DNA from: Nonomuraea turcica
Lineage (GTDB): Bacteria > Actinomycetota > Actinomycetes > Streptosporangiales > Streptosporangiaceae
DNA length: 64,000 bases
Direction: 5' to 3'
Assembly (NCBI RefSeq): GCF_030718205.1
Contig: NZ_JAUZQF010000025.1
Location: 108,686 to 172,685 of the forward strand
The position numbers were made by a program, and so were the translations under genes. Shown one piece after another: positions 23,848 through 32,398 of the stretch; within the stretch, counting starts at the first letter, position 1; each line of letters opens with the position of its first letter. Under the pieces are notes generated by a model. It was not told the origin of the DNA. It was given only the letters and a program-made list of their open reading frames with translations, and did not search any database.

Positions 23848-24432
23848 TCATAGGGGCAGACCGGCCTCCAGGTGCTCCATCGCGCGGTCGAACTCGGCCA
23901 ACACGTCCATGTCCTGGTTCTTCGTCCAGTCGAACCAGAGCGCCATGAGCACCCCGACGATCGCCCCCGCGACGTCGCGGATCTCCGGGTCGCCGGGGTC
24001 CCGCCCCTCGCGGGCCGCCAGGACCTCGCGCACTGTCCCGATCATGCCGGTGAGGTTCTCCAAGCTCGCCGCCCACAGCTCAGGCACCGTGAGCACGAGC
24101 CTCTCCCGCTCGAGGCTGTCGGCGAACTCCTCCGCCGTCTGATCCTCCAGCGCCGTGCGCACGGCCGCGCGGACGGCCGGCACGGGCCCGACTCCTGCGG
24201 GCACCGCCCTGAGCGCCTCCATGACGGCGGGCAATTGGTCGACCACCACCAGGTCTTCTTTGGTGGAGAAGTAGCGGAAGACAGTGCTGGGCGCGACCTC
24301 CGCGGCCTCGGCGATCTGCTCGACCGTCGTCGCCGCGTATCCCTGCGCGCGGAAGAGCCGCAGCGCCTCCTTCTGGATCAACGCCCTGGTCTTGGCCTTC
24401 TTCCGCTCTCGCAGGCCCGGTCGCTCGCTCAT
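23848..24432 (-). CDS. TetR/AcrR family transcriptional regulator
   Basis: 194 residues from ATG 24432 (MSERPGLRERKKAKTR), the family-typical N-terminus; the frame continues upstream to 24480. The helix-turn-helix is clear (ALIQKEALRLFRAQGYAATT, EQIAEAAEVAPSTVFRYFSTKEDL). Divergent from a cytochrome P450; two tandem palindromes with the same core lie in the shared promoter, so autoregulation and control of the P450 are likely. Ligand unknown. Confidence 0.9.
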   Translation of the reverse strand: MSERPGLRERKKAKTRALIQKEALRLFRAQGYAATTVEQIAEAAEVAPSTVFRYFSTKEDLVVVDQLPAVMEALRAVPAGVGPVPAVRAAVRTALEDQTAEEFADSLERERLVLTVPELWAASLENLTGMIGTVREVLAAREGRDPGDPEIRDVAGAIVGVLMALWFDWTKNQDMDVLAEFDRAMEHLEAGLPL

Positions 24433-24493
24433 GACATCGCATTTTCCGAGCTCAACAACCCATTCACAAGAGATCACCATATTTTGCTAGTCA

Positions 24494-24529
24494 ACTCCGA
24501 TTTAGGAGTCTACTCTCAGATTTATGAGA
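24494..24529. promoter_or_regulatory. Tandem TetR operators overlapping the P450 start
   Basis: ACTCC-GATTTA-GGAGT (24494-24509) and TCTCA-GATTTA-TGAGA (24514-24529) are two perfect 5-bp-arm palindromes with the same 6-bp core, 20 bp apart, which is two helical turns. The second covers the P450 ATG at 24524. A -10-like TACTCT (24511-24516) places the transcription start on or beside the A of the ATG, and no ribosome site is at normal distance, so the P450 mRNA may be leaderless. Confidence 0.6.
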
Positions 24530-25663
24530 CTCCCCATCGAACGAGACCCGAAGTGCCCCTTCGACCCTCCGTCCGCGCTGAGAGCCCTGCCGCCGATGAG
24601 CCGCTTGGAGTTCGCCGATGGCCATCTGGGCTGGCTGGCCACGACCATGGAGGCGGCCCGCGCGGTGCTGGGGGATCCGCGGTTCAGCGCGCGCCCGGAG
24701 CTCAAGCACGCCGCCGTGCGCTCCACGATGCCCAGCGGGCCCGGACGCCCGGCGCCGCCGGGATTCTTCGCCGCCACCGACCCGCCCGAGCACACGCGCT
24801 ACCGCCGCCTGCTCACCGGCCAGTTCACTCTGCGTAGGATGCGCGTGCTGGAGCCGCGCATCGAGCGGATCACCGCCAACCACCTCGACGCCATGGCAGC
24901 GGCGGGGCCGCCGGCCGATCTTGTGAGCGCGTACGCGCTGCCGATCCCGTCGATGGTCATCTGCGAGCTGCTCGGCGTGCCGTACGAGGACCACGACTTC
25001 TTCCAGGACCGCAGCCTCCAGATTGTCAGGGCGGGCGGCGACGTGGCCGGGGCGGGCGCCGACCTGGCCGGCTACCTGGGCGAGCTGGTACACCGTAAAG
25101 CGGCTGAGCCCGGTGACGACCTGATCAGCGGCCTCGCCGGCGAGCTCACCGACGAGGAGCTGGTCAACGTCGCGATGATCCTGCTCGTCGCGGGCCACGA
25201 GACCACCGCGAACATGTTGGCGCTCGGCGTGTTCGCGCTGCTGGCGGAGGGGCGGCCGTATGAGGAGGGCATGGATGAGGAGCTGCTCCGCTGGCTGTCC
25301 ATCCTGCACCTCGGCGGGCCCAGCAGGGCCGCGCTGGAGGACGTCGAGGTGGCGGGCACGCCGGTCAGGAAGGGCGAGACGGTGGCACTGTCACTTCCGA
25401 TGATCAACCGGGACCCGGCGGTGTTCGCGGATCCGGACGTGCTCGACCCCGGCCGCCCGGAGGCGCGGCGGCATCTGTCCTTCGGGCACGGCGTGCACCA
25501 GTGCCTCGGGCAGCAGCTGGCCAGGATCGAGCTGCGGATCGGCTACCGGGCGCTGTTCGAGCGCTTCCCCGGGCTGCGGCTGGCCGTCCCCGCCACCGAG
25601 GTGCCACTGAAGCACGACGCCGCGGCGTACGGGGTCGGCAGTCTGCCGGTCACTTGGACGTGA
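24524..25663 (+). CDS. Cytochrome P450
   Basis: 379 residues. N-terminus IERDPKCPFDPPSALRAL is typical of soluble actinomycete P450s. The I-helix has LLVAGHETTANM with the acid-threonine-type pair replaced by His-Glu-Thr-Thr as in most bacterial enzymes; ELLRW is the ExxR region; the heme loop is LSFGHGVHQCLGQQLAR with the proximal Cys. A cytoplasmic monooxygenase using separate redox partners, none of which is adjacent. Regulated by the divergent TetR. Its stop overlaps the convergent PI-PLC gene by 14 bp. Confidence 0.92.
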   Translation: MRLPIERDPKCPFDPPSALRALPPMSRLEFADGHLGWLATTMEAARAVLGDPRFSARPELKHAAVRSTMPSGPGRPAPPGFFAATDPPEHTRYRRLLTGQFTLRRMRVLEPRIERITANHLDAMAAAGPPADLVSAYALPIPSMVICELLGVPYEDHDFFQDRSLQIVRAGGDVAGAGADLAGYLGELVHRKAAEPGDDLISGLAGELTDEELVNVAMILLVAGHETTANMLALGVFALLAEGRPYEEGMDEELLRWLSILHLGGPSRAALEDVEVAGTPVRKGETVALSLPMINRDPAVFADPDVLDPGRPEARRHLSFGHGVHQCLGQQLARIELRIGYRALFERFPGLRLAVPATEVPLKHDAAAYGVGSLPVTWT

Positions 25664-26801
25664 TTCGCTCAAGGGTGTGGTCCCGGCAGCCGGTGGGCGC
25701 GTTCACCGGGTTGCAGCGGACGGTCGCGCCGCCCGGCAGCTCGGCCGTGTAGTCGCTGCCGTGCCTGGCCGACAGCCCGATCACCGGGAAGTCGGTGCTG
25801 ATCATCTGCGCGCCGCTGTCCAGGGCCGCCTTCAGCCGGCCGGTGCTGCCCGACCTGGCCTCGGTGAAGGGCACATCGGACCGGGTGCGTACGTAGTAGC
25901 CCTTCCGTACGAGGTCCTGGATCTGCGCCGTGTTGGCGCCCTCCGGCTCGTTCCAGCCGACGAAGGCGGCGTCGGCGCGGCCGGGGCGGGAGTTCGTGAA
26001 CAACACGCGGCCTTCCAGGCTGGGCCGGCCCGCCAGGTAGGGCTGCTGGATGGCGGTCGCCTGGTTGTCCATGAAGAACATGATCTTGCCGCGGGACGCG
26101 TTCAGCTCCGGCCAGCCGTGCTTGAGCACCGACTGCTCCAGGGTGAGGCCGGGCTTGCGGACGTCGTCCGGCGTGATGAGCCGGTCGTCGGGGAAGACCG
26201 AGCGGATCTCGGCGTCCAGGGCGTCCATGAGCGCGGTGTCCCAGGCCGGGCTCTTGGCCCCGCCCATGGCTTCCTTCTTCGGGTCGGTGCTCTTGAACTC
26301 GGTGAGGATGGTCAGCGGCACGTGGCCGGGGTTCTTGTCGGACCACTCGCGTACCTGGCGCAGGCAGGTGACCCAGGTCGAGCAGTTGGTGCCGTAGTCG
26401 TGGTCGGCCCAGTGCAGCACCTTGAAGCCGGGCTGGGCGAGCGCCGGGTCGTTCAGCGCCGGCAGGCCGGCGTCGCGGCGGACCAGCGGGTTGGTGTACA
26501 GGCCGCCCTTGGGGTCGGGGAAGACGTCCAGTTCGATGCCGCGCACGCGCTGGGCGCCGAACTGGTTGGGCAGGGCGGTGTGCGAGTACTGCAGGTTCCA
26601 CCAGTTGGCGTCGGTCCTGCGCTGCACGTCTTTCTCGGCGTCGGTCAGCTCCCGGTGGTAGCTGTTGTGGGTGGCGATGGTCTGGACGTGGTTGATCCGC
26701 AGGGTGCCGGAGCTCGCGCGGCCGGCCGTGGCAGCGTCGGCGGCGGGGACGGCGGCGAGCGCGGCCACAGCGGTGGCGGCGATGAGGGCGAGGGGACGCA
26801 T
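25650..26801 (-). CDS. Secreted Ca2+-dependent phosphoinositide-specific phospholipase C-like protein
   Basis: 383 residues, ATG start. Signal peptide MRPLALIAATAVAALAAVPA with cleavage near ADA-A. The catalytic TIM-barrel motifs of the bacterial Ca2+-dependent PI-PLC family are visible: IATHNSYHREL (first His), QRVRGIELDVFPDP (Glu/Asp metal ligands), FKVLHWADHDYGT (second His), LTILTEFKS, IMFFMDNQA, and AQMISTDFPV near the end. Acts outside the cell on phosphoinositide or glycerophospho-type substrates, by family. It stands alone. Confidence 0.85.
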   Translation of the reverse strand: MRPLALIAATAVAALAAVPAADAATAGRASSGTLRINHVQTIATHNSYHRELTDAEKDVQRRTDANWWNLQYSHTALPNQFGAQRVRGIELDVFPDPKGGLYTNPLVRRDAGLPALNDPALAQPGFKVLHWADHDYGTNCSTWVTCLRQVREWSDKNPGHVPLTILTEFKSTDPKKEAMGGAKSPAWDTALMDALDAEIRSVFPDDRLITPDDVRKPGLTLEQSVLKHGWPELNASRGKIMFFMDNQATAIQQPYLAGRPSLEGRVLFTNSRPGRADAAFVGWNEPEGANTAQIQDLVRKGYYVRTRSDVPFTEARSGSTGRLKAALDSGAQMISTDFPVIGLSARHGSDYTAELPGGATVRCNPVNAPTGCRDHTLERITSK

Positions 26802-26875
26802 GGTACCGACCTTCGAGGAGGTGGTTTACGGATCTTCGCAAAATATCCAAACAGGTCGGGAAAAATGCGCGAATC

Positions 26876-27784
26876 TCAAAGGATGGCAAGCGGGGTAATC
26901 GGGCTCCCCGTGCCGCCCTCGATCCTGAGCGGCGCCGCCACGAACACGAACTCCGTCCGCCCGGCCGCCCCCAGATCCTCCAGCCACAGCATCTCGATCA
27001 GGTGGATGCCGTGCCGGTGCAGCAGGAGGAGATGCAGGTCGTCGGCCAGGCTCTCGTCGGCCAGCCCCCGGGCGTTGAGACCGCCGATCGCGGCGTTGTC
27101 GCAGGCCACCACGGACACGTCGTGCGCCGCCAGCCAGCGGCCCGCCGCGGCCGACAGGCCGGGCTGGCCTGACCAGTAATCCTCCTTCGAGCGCTCCCAC
27201 ACCAGCGGCCATCCGGTACGGATCACCGCCACGTCCCCCGGGCGCGGCGTGGCGATGTCCTCCAGCACCTCGGGCGGGATGCGGAAATCGGCCGGCAGGT
27301 GGTCGAGGCCGAGCCGCCGCGGCACGTCGAACAGCACTCCCCTGGCCACGACGCCGCCCACCTGCTCGATCCCGCACCTGGTGGCACCGTACGAGCGCAC
27401 CCGGGCCGCGGGGTGGCCGTTGTAGACCTGGTCGCCCGACCACATGTGGCACAACGCGTCCATGTGGGTCGTGGTGCCGTGCGGGGTGACGACCAGCGCG
27501 TCGTCGGCCACGCACAGGCCCTCGCCGATGGGCCGCGCCCCGGCCGCGTAGTCGCCGCCGTCCACGGACATGAAGTGTTGCGGCAGCGGGCGGCCACGCA
27601 GGTGCGGCACCGTCGTGGGGGCCGGCGAGGAGGTGGCGCCCCTGATGGGCATGGCCAGGCTGAGCACCTCGCCGGTCGCGGCGGCGCGCAGGGCGGCGAG
27701 GACCACCTCCGGCGTGAGGAGGTTCAGGGTGCCGCGCTGATCGTCTGGGCCGAATCGTCCCCAGTTGTTAGGCTCGTGAACCAA
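26876..27784 (-). CDS. Cyclase family metal-dependent hydrolase
   Basis: 302 residues, TTG start at 27784 with AAGGAAG eight bases upstream. Cyclase/kynurenine-formamidase-like fold with metal motif TPHGTTTHMDALCHMW. The family includes arylformamidases and ring-opening amidases. This one is of the longer WGRFGPDDQRGTLNLL type found beside aromatic or polyketide catabolic genes. Its ribosome site overlaps operator copy b, shared with the divergent serine hydrolase, so both probably belong to the same regulon. Substrate unknown. Confidence 0.85.
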   Translation of the reverse strand: MVHEPNNWGRFGPDDQRGTLNLLTPEVVLAALRAAATGEVLSLAMPIRGATSSPAPTTVPHLRGRPLPQHFMSVDGGDYAAGARPIGEGLCVADDALVVTPHGTTTHMDALCHMWSGDQVYNGHPAARVRSYGATRCGIEQVGGVVARGVLFDVPRRLGLDHLPADFRIPPEVLEDIATPRPGDVAVIRTGWPLVWERSKEDYWSGQPGLSAAAGRWLAAHDVSVVACDNAAIGGLNARGLADESLADDLHLLLLHRHGIHLIEMLWLEDLGAAGRTEFVFVAAPLRIEGGTGSPITPLAIL

Positions 27785-27796
27785 GTAAGCGCTTCC
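27781..27796. promoter_or_regulatory. Regulon operator copy b
   Basis: CCAAGT-AAGC-GCTTCC matches copy a at 13 of 16 positions. It sits between the divergent cyclase (overlapping its start and ribosome site) and the serine hydrolase (18 bp before its ATG), so it can serve both. Confidence 0.55.
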
Positions 27797-27813
27797 TTTC
27801 TTGCGGAGGTCCG

Positions 27814-29055
27814 ATGCACTGCGATCCTCGGTTCTCCCGCGTACGGGAGGTGTTCGAGCGGCATTTCGCCGACGGCGAGGAGCTGGGTGCGGCCTTCGCC
27901 GTCTACCTGAACGGCGAGCTGGTCGTGGACCTGTGGGACGGGATCGCGGACCGGCACACGGGGCGGCGCTGGGAGCACGACACGCCGGCCTTCGCCTACT
28001 CCTGCACCAAGGCGATCACCGCTGCCGTCCTGCTGCGGCTGGCGGAGCGGGGACTTGTGGACGTGACTGCGCCGGTCGCGGACGTGTGGCCGGAGTTCGC
28101 CGCGCGCGGCAAGGGAGCGATCACGGTAGAGCACCTGCTCACCCACCAGTGCGGGCTGCCGGTGCTGGAGGATCCCGTGCCGGTGGAGGAGTTCGAGGAC
28201 CAGGCGGCGATCGCGGCCCGCCTCGCCGGTCAGGCGCCGCTGTGGGCGCCGGGGACGGCGCACGGCTACCACGCGCTGACGTACGGGTTCCTGGTGGGCG
28301 AGGTGATCAGGCGGGTGACCGGGAAGTCGGTGGGCGACTTGGTGGCCGCGGAGATCGCCGGGCCGCTGGACCTGGAGCTGTGGGTGGGGGCGCCCGACCC
28401 GGTGATCGGCCGCGCTGCCCGCCTCAAGGCCGCCGACCGCCCACAACCCCTCACTGCCACCGAGGCCGTCCCGGGCCAGCGCCCCGCCGAGGCCGTCCCG
28501 CGCCAGCGCCCCGCCGAGGCCGTCCCGGGCCAGGGCCCCGCCGACGGCAGGACGGCCGGCCGGAGTCCGGATGCGCTGGCCGAGATGGCCAAGGCGGCGC
28601 TCGATCCCCAGAGCCTCATGAACCGGGCCCTCGGCAACCCCGGCATGCACCTGCTCAAAGGCGGCGCCAACCACCCGGTCATCCTCCGGGCCGGCTGGCC
28701 CGCGGCCGGGGTGGTCGCCACGGCCAGGGGCCTGGCGGGCTTCTACCGCTCGCTGATCGCCGGCGACCTGCTCGACCCCGGCACGCTGCGGGAGGCCATG
28801 CGCGCCCGCGTGAACGGGCCGGACCGGGTCTTGTTCCTGGACACCGCGTTCGGGCTCGGCTTCATGCGGCCGTCGCTCACCTTCCTGATGCCGTCGGAGA
28901 CGGCGTTCGGCCACTCGGGCCTCGGCGGGTCCGTCGGACTGGGCGACCCCGAGCGGCGCCTGGCCGTCGCGTACGTCATGAACAGGATGGCCAACGCGGT
29001 CTCCGGCAACCTGCGCGGCATCCGCCTGGTGGAGGCGGTCTACAAGTCGCTCTGA
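27814..29055 (+). CDS. Serine hydrolase of the beta-lactamase/EstB family
   Basis: 413 residues, ATG with GCGGAGG upstream. Class C beta-lactamase-like esterase: FAYSCTKAITAAVLLRL carries the SxxK pair, GYHALTYGFLVGEVIRRVTGKS the catalytic Tyr region, and FGHSGLGGSVGLGD the C-terminal HxGxxG block. No signal peptide, so it is probably cytoplasmic. An unusual insert of three 9-residue repeats (EAVPGQRP type) lies at about residues 216-242. Likely an esterase or lactonase in the catabolic regulon. Confidence 0.87.
   Translation: MHCDPRFSRVREVFERHFADGEELGAAFAVYLNGELVVDLWDGIADRHTGRRWEHDTPAFAYSCTKAITAAVLLRLAERGLVDVTAPVADVWPEFAARGKGAITVEHLLTHQCGLPVLEDPVPVEEFEDQAAIAARLAGQAPLWAPGTAHGYHALTYGFLVGEVIRRVTGKSVGDLVAAEIAGPLDLELWVGAPDPVIGRAARLKAADRPQPLTATEAVPGQRPAEAVPRQRPAEAVPGQGPADGRTAGRSPDALAEMAKAALDPQSLMNRALGNPGMHLLKGGANHPVILRAGWPAAGVVATARGLAGFYRSLIAGDLLDPGTLREAMRARVNGPDRVLFLDTAFGLGFMRPSLTFLMPSETAFGHSGLGGSVGLGDPERRLAVAYVMNRMANAVSGNLRGIRLVEAVYKSL
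28459..28539 (+). repeat. Three tandem 27-bp units inside the serine hydrolase
   Basis: Units at 28459-28485, 28486-28512 and 28513-28539 differ at only a few bases and keep the frame, encoding T/A-EAVPGQRP-type peptides. The insert sits in a loop before the C-terminal half and looks like recent slippage expansion. Confidence 0.8.
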
Positions 29056-29060
29056 GCCGT

Positions 29061-29804
29061 TCATCCGTGCATGGTGACGCCGCCGCTCACCGACAACGTC
29101 TGGCCGGTGATGTAGGCGGCGCGATCGGTGCACAGGTAGGCGACCAGCCCGGCCACGTCGGCCGGGGTGCCGAGGCGGCGCAGCGGGATGCCCCGTGCGA
29201 TCTTGTCCACCAGCCCGGGCTCGGCCGCCGACACCCGCCGCAGCATGGGCGTGTCGGTCGGGCCAGGGCAGACCACGTTCGAGGTGACCTGGGCCTTGGC
29301 GGCCTCACGGGCGAGCGTCTTGGCCAGCCCGAACAGTCCTGCCTTGGTGGCGGCGTAGGCGCCCTCGCCGCCCGAGCCGGCCCTGGCGCCGTCGGAGGAG
29401 ATGAACACCAGCCGCCCCCACCGCCTGGCCATCATGCCGGGCAGCAGCAGCTTGGTCAGCAACATCGGCCCGCGCAGGTTGACCTGCCACATGAGGTCCC
29501 AGCCCGCCGGATCGCTCGCGGTGAACGGCTCCACGATCGCCACCCCGGCGTTGTGCACCAGCACGTCCACGTCCCCCACGGCGCCGGCGAACGCCTCCAC
29601 GGACGCCGGCGAGGTCAGGTCCACAGCCGCCGCCCGCGCTCCCGGCAGGCCGGCGGCCACCTTCTCCGCGTTCGGCAGGTCCACATCGGCGAGCACCACC
29701 CGCGCGCCGAGCGCGGCCAGATCCGCCGCGATGGCCGCGCCGATCGCGCCCGCTCCCCCGGTGACGACGGCCACGCGCCCGTCCAGGCGCAGCCCGTCCA
29801 TCAT
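29061..29804 (-). CDS. SDR family NAD(P)-dependent oxidoreductase
   Basis: 247 residues from ATG 29804, which overlaps the upstream stop (ATGA); a GTG at 29810 is possible. Classical SDR: VVTGGAGAIGAAIA cofactor motif, DVDVLVHNAG, catalytic Ser in FISSDGA and YAATKAG (YxxxK), then VCPGPTDTPML and a C-terminal SGGVTMHG. NAD(H) preference is suggested by the Asp after beta-2 (LADVDL). Cotranscribed with the isochorismatase-like gene behind operator copy c. Confidence 0.88.
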   Translation of the reverse strand: MMDGLRLDGRVAVVTGGAGAIGAAIAADLAALGARVVLADVDLPNAEKVAAGLPGARAAAVDLTSPASVEAFAGAVGDVDVLVHNAGVAIVEPFTASDPAGWDLMWQVNLRGPMLLTKLLLPGMMARRWGRLVFISSDGARAGSGGEGAYAATKAGLFGLAKTLAREAAKAQVTSNVVCPGPTDTPMLRRVSAAEPGLVDKIARGIPLRRLGTPADVAGLVAYLCTDRAAYITGQTLSVSGGVTMHG

Positions 29805-30409
29805 TTCCACGTCTCGATCAGGTCCGCGGCCGTCGCGCGGGTGGCGAGCAGGCTGATCGTGTTTCTCAGTACGGCCCGCGCGTACTCCTCGGGGATGCCC
29901 GCCACCGCGTCCGTGACGACCGTAACCCGGTAGCCGAGGTTCACGGCCTCCAGCGCCAGCCCGGGGATGCCGAGGTTGAGCGAGACCCCGGCCGCCACCA
30001 CGGAGGAGACGCCGAGCGAGCGCAACGTCATGTCGAGTGCGGTGCCGGTGAACGGCGAGAACCCGTGATACCGGCGGCTCTCCAGATCGCCCGGCTCCCG
30101 CAGCTCGGGCAGCACCCCGACTGCGGCCGTGCCCTCCAGCATGTGGTCCGGGTCCTTGAGCAGGGAGACGATGAACGGGCAGTTGGCGGTGTGCGAGCCG
30201 GCCCGGTCCGGGCGGAAGGCGGCTGTGCAGTGGATCACCGGGAGCCCGGCCGCCCTGGCGGTGTGGAGGAGCCGGGCGGTGTTGGCCACGACGTCGTGTC
30301 GCTCGCAGGCGGCCACCAGGTCCGGAAATTTCGTGAGATCACCGACGACGCCCCGCTGCATCTCCATCACGAGCACGGCCACGCCCTCCACCGGCGCCTC
30401 CCACCTCAT
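29801..30409 (-). CDS. Isochorismatase-like protein without the usual catalytic triad
   Basis: 202 residues, ATG start. The fold is that of cysteine hydrolases/isochorismatases (LPVIHCTAAFRPDRAG, FSPFTGTALDMTLRSLGVSS, ALEAVNLGYRVTVVTDAVAG). The triad looks changed: the Asp of the DMQ motif is Glu (VLVMEMQRG), no Lys is seen before FSPF (SRRYHGFSPF), and the Cys position is Gly (GVSLNLGIPG). True isochorismatases also have Gly at the Cys site but keep Asp and Lys. It may be a non-hydrolytic member. The start codon is only 3 bp from operator copy c, so its mRNA is probably leaderless. Confidence 0.8.
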   Translation of the reverse strand: MRWEAPVEGVAVLVMEMQRGVVGDLTKFPDLVAACERHDVVANTARLLHTARAAGLPVIHCTAAFRPDRAGSHTANCPFIVSLLKDPDHMLEGTAAVGVLPELREPGDLESRRYHGFSPFTGTALDMTLRSLGVSSVVAAGVSLNLGIPGLALEAVNLGYRVTVVTDAVAGIPEEYARAVLRNTISLLATRATAADLIETWK

Positions 30410-30412
30410 TAG

Positions 30413-30428
30413 CCGAGCGCTTGCTTGG
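30413..30428. promoter_or_regulatory. Regulon operator copy c
   Basis: CCGAGC-GCTT-GCTTGG; its reverse complement matches copy a at 14 of 16 positions. It ends 3 bp before the isochorismatase-like start codon, so a bound repressor would cover the transcription start. Confidence 0.65.
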
Positions 30429-30559
30429 TACGGGCGAGCATATCATTCACCACACAGGGTCATTCAGGGTTAACACAGGGCGAAATATGTTCACTCGTGA
30501 CAACCCGAACCCCGGGTGAGACCGTCGAATCGGAAGACGGCTGCCTTTGGGGGTAGGAC

Positions 30560-32350
30560 TTGGTCCCTGGTTACCGTGAAGTACGCCAGCTCGGCGCCGG
30601 CCACACCGGCCGCGTGTTCCTCGCCACCTACCAATCGACCGGCGCCTATGTGGCGATCAAGTACCTGAACGCCACCCTGCGCAGGGACACCGAGTTCATG
30701 GACCGCTTCCGGTCGGACACCCACCAGCTCGTGGAGATCGACGACCAGAACGTCGTCAGGTTCTACGAGTACGTCGAGACCCCGACCCGGGCGGCCGTGG
30801 TCATGGAGCTGGTGGACGGCGTGTCGTTGCGTACCCTGCTGGCCGAACACGGCAGGACCAGCCCCGAAGCCGCCCTGGCCGTGCTCAAGAGCACGCTGCT
30901 GGCCCTGGCTGCGGCCCACGAGAAAGACGTGCCGCACCGCGACGTCAAGCCGGACAACGTCCTGGTCCAGGCGGACGGCACCACCAAGCTGGCCGACTTC
31001 GGCATCGTGGTGCACGCCGAGGAGCCCGGCGTGCCCGCGGGCACCCCCGCGTACATGTCGCCCGAGCTGTGGACACGGCACCAGGCCGGGCCCTCCGCCG
31101 ATCTGTACGCGGCCGCCTGCGTGCTGTTCGAGGCCGTCAAAGGACGGCCGCCCTTCCGCGCGTACAAGGAAGGCGAGGAGACGGAGCCCGACGTCCCGGC
31201 CATCCGGGACAAGCACCTGGTGGAGCCGGTGCCGTTGGAGGTCGTGCCGGACACGCTGCGCGACCTGCTGAGGCGGGGGATGGCCAAGGACCCGGCGGTC
31301 AGGTACGCCTCCGCCCGGCAGTTCGCGGCGGAGCTGGAGGAGGACGCGGTCGCCGGTTACGGCCCCGATTGGGAGAAACGCGGGCGGCGCCACCTGGCTG
31401 AGCTGGCCACGTTGCTGGCCCTGCGCTTCCCCCTGGCCAGGACCGATCACGAGAGCGGCACCGCCACGATCACCCTGCGCGAGCGGATCATGAGCATGCC
31501 CAGGCTGCCGCCGCACCTGTGGGTGGCGGGCGCGACGGTCGTGGCCGTGGCGATCGCGCTGGTGTTGTCGGGCGGGCGGCTGCCGCCGGGGCCCGGCGCG
31601 ATCCTGATGCCGCCGCCCGAGGAGCAGAGCGAGCCGGCGCCCTCCCCGGCCGACGCCACCACCACGTCCGACGCCACCACCACGTCCGGCCCCACCAGGA
31701 CGACGTCCCCCGCGCCACGGCGCACCACGGCCGCACCGCCGACGACCCAGGCGCCCCCGCCTCCCGTCACCACCTCTCCCCCTCCGCCGCCGCCCACCAA
31801 CGGGCCGGCGGGGACCGGCGTGCCGGAGCTGGTGGCGCCCGCAGTGCAGGCGGCCAGCATCGTGCAATGGAGCGGCACGAACGGCTCGATCAGGGTGGCG
31901 GCGAACGGGACGGGGCCGGTGCGGCTGCGGATCACGTACACGCGGCGGGACGGGGACGACGCGCCGGCGCGGACGGTCCGGCAGGAGAGCCGGACGCTGC
32001 GCGGCAACACGGTCTACACCAGCAGCGTCACGCACGACCCGGGGGATGTGGCGTGCGGTCGTCGGGCGTATTTCGGGATTCTGGTGATGACGGAGCCGGC
32101 GTCGGGGAACGGACCGCAGGTGAGCGAGGCGGCCGTGGACGGCCCCGCCTGCCCTGCGCCCTCCCCGACCCGGTCCGCCACGCCGACGCCCGCGCCGACG
32201 GAGGAGCGGAGCACCTCCGCCATCGGCAGCCCCACCCCGTCGGACCCGGAGCCGACGAACGGGCCGGTGGCCCGGCTCTCCACCGACCCCTCGGCGCAGC
32301 CGCCGGTGACCGCCACGGAAGAGCTTTCCCCTGACCCGGCCGACCCCTGA
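30560..32350 (+). CDS. Transmembrane Ser/Thr protein kinase
   Basis: 596 residues, TTG start behind GGGGGTAGGA. The Hanks-type kinase domain is intact: LGAGHTGRVFLA glycine loop, Lys34 in YVAIKYL, HRDVKPDN (126-133), DFG (146-148), GTPAYMSPELW. A single TM (321-338) is followed by a Pro/Thr-rich extracellular linker and an Ig-like or fibronectin-like domain (residues about 420-530) with a Pro/Thr tail. A typical PknB-like actinobacterial sensor kinase. No regulon operator precedes it, so it seems an unrelated insertion between two catabolic units. Confidence 0.9.
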   Translation: MVPGYREVRQLGAGHTGRVFLATYQSTGAYVAIKYLNATLRRDTEFMDRFRSDTHQLVEIDDQNVVRFYEYVETPTRAAVVMELVDGVSLRTLLAEHGRTSPEAALAVLKSTLLALAAAHEKDVPHRDVKPDNVLVQADGTTKLADFGIVVHAEEPGVPAGTPAYMSPELWTRHQAGPSADLYAAACVLFEAVKGRPPFRAYKEGEETEPDVPAIRDKHLVEPVPLEVVPDTLRDLLRRGMAKDPAVRYASARQFAAELEEDAVAGYGPDWEKRGRRHLAELATLLALRFPLARTDHESGTATITLRERIMSMPRLPPHLWVAGATVVAVAIALVLSGGRLPPGPGAILMPPPEEQSEPAPSPADATTTSDATTTSGPTRTTSPAPRRTTAAPPTTQAPPPPVTTSPPPPPPTNGPAGTGVPELVAPAVQAASIVQWSGTNGSIRVAANGTGPVRLRITYTRRDGDDAPARTVRQESRTLRGNTVYTSSVTHDPGDVACGRRAYFGILVMTEPASGNGPQVSEAAVDGPACPAPSPTRSATPTPAPTEERSTSAIGSPTPSDPEPTNGPVARLSTDPSAQPPVTATEELSPDPADP

Positions 32351-32372
32351 GGGACGGACCCTTGCCCGGCAA

Positions 32373-32388
32373 CCAAGCGTGCGCTAGC
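32373..32388. promoter_or_regulatory. Regulon operator copy d
   Basis: CCAAGC-GTGC-GCTAGC, 12 of 16 matches to copy a; its reverse complement matches copy e at 14 of 16. It ends 10 bp before the Zn-ribbon gene ATG, which has no clear ribosome site. Confidence 0.55.
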
Positions 32389-32398
32389 TTGGCAAGCG

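Noticed and set aside
23848..24432. TetR as the repressor of the CCAAGC regulon
   Set aside because: Its own promoter carries different palindromes (CTC-GATTTA-GAG type) and no CCAAGC copy, so it is better assigned to the P450.
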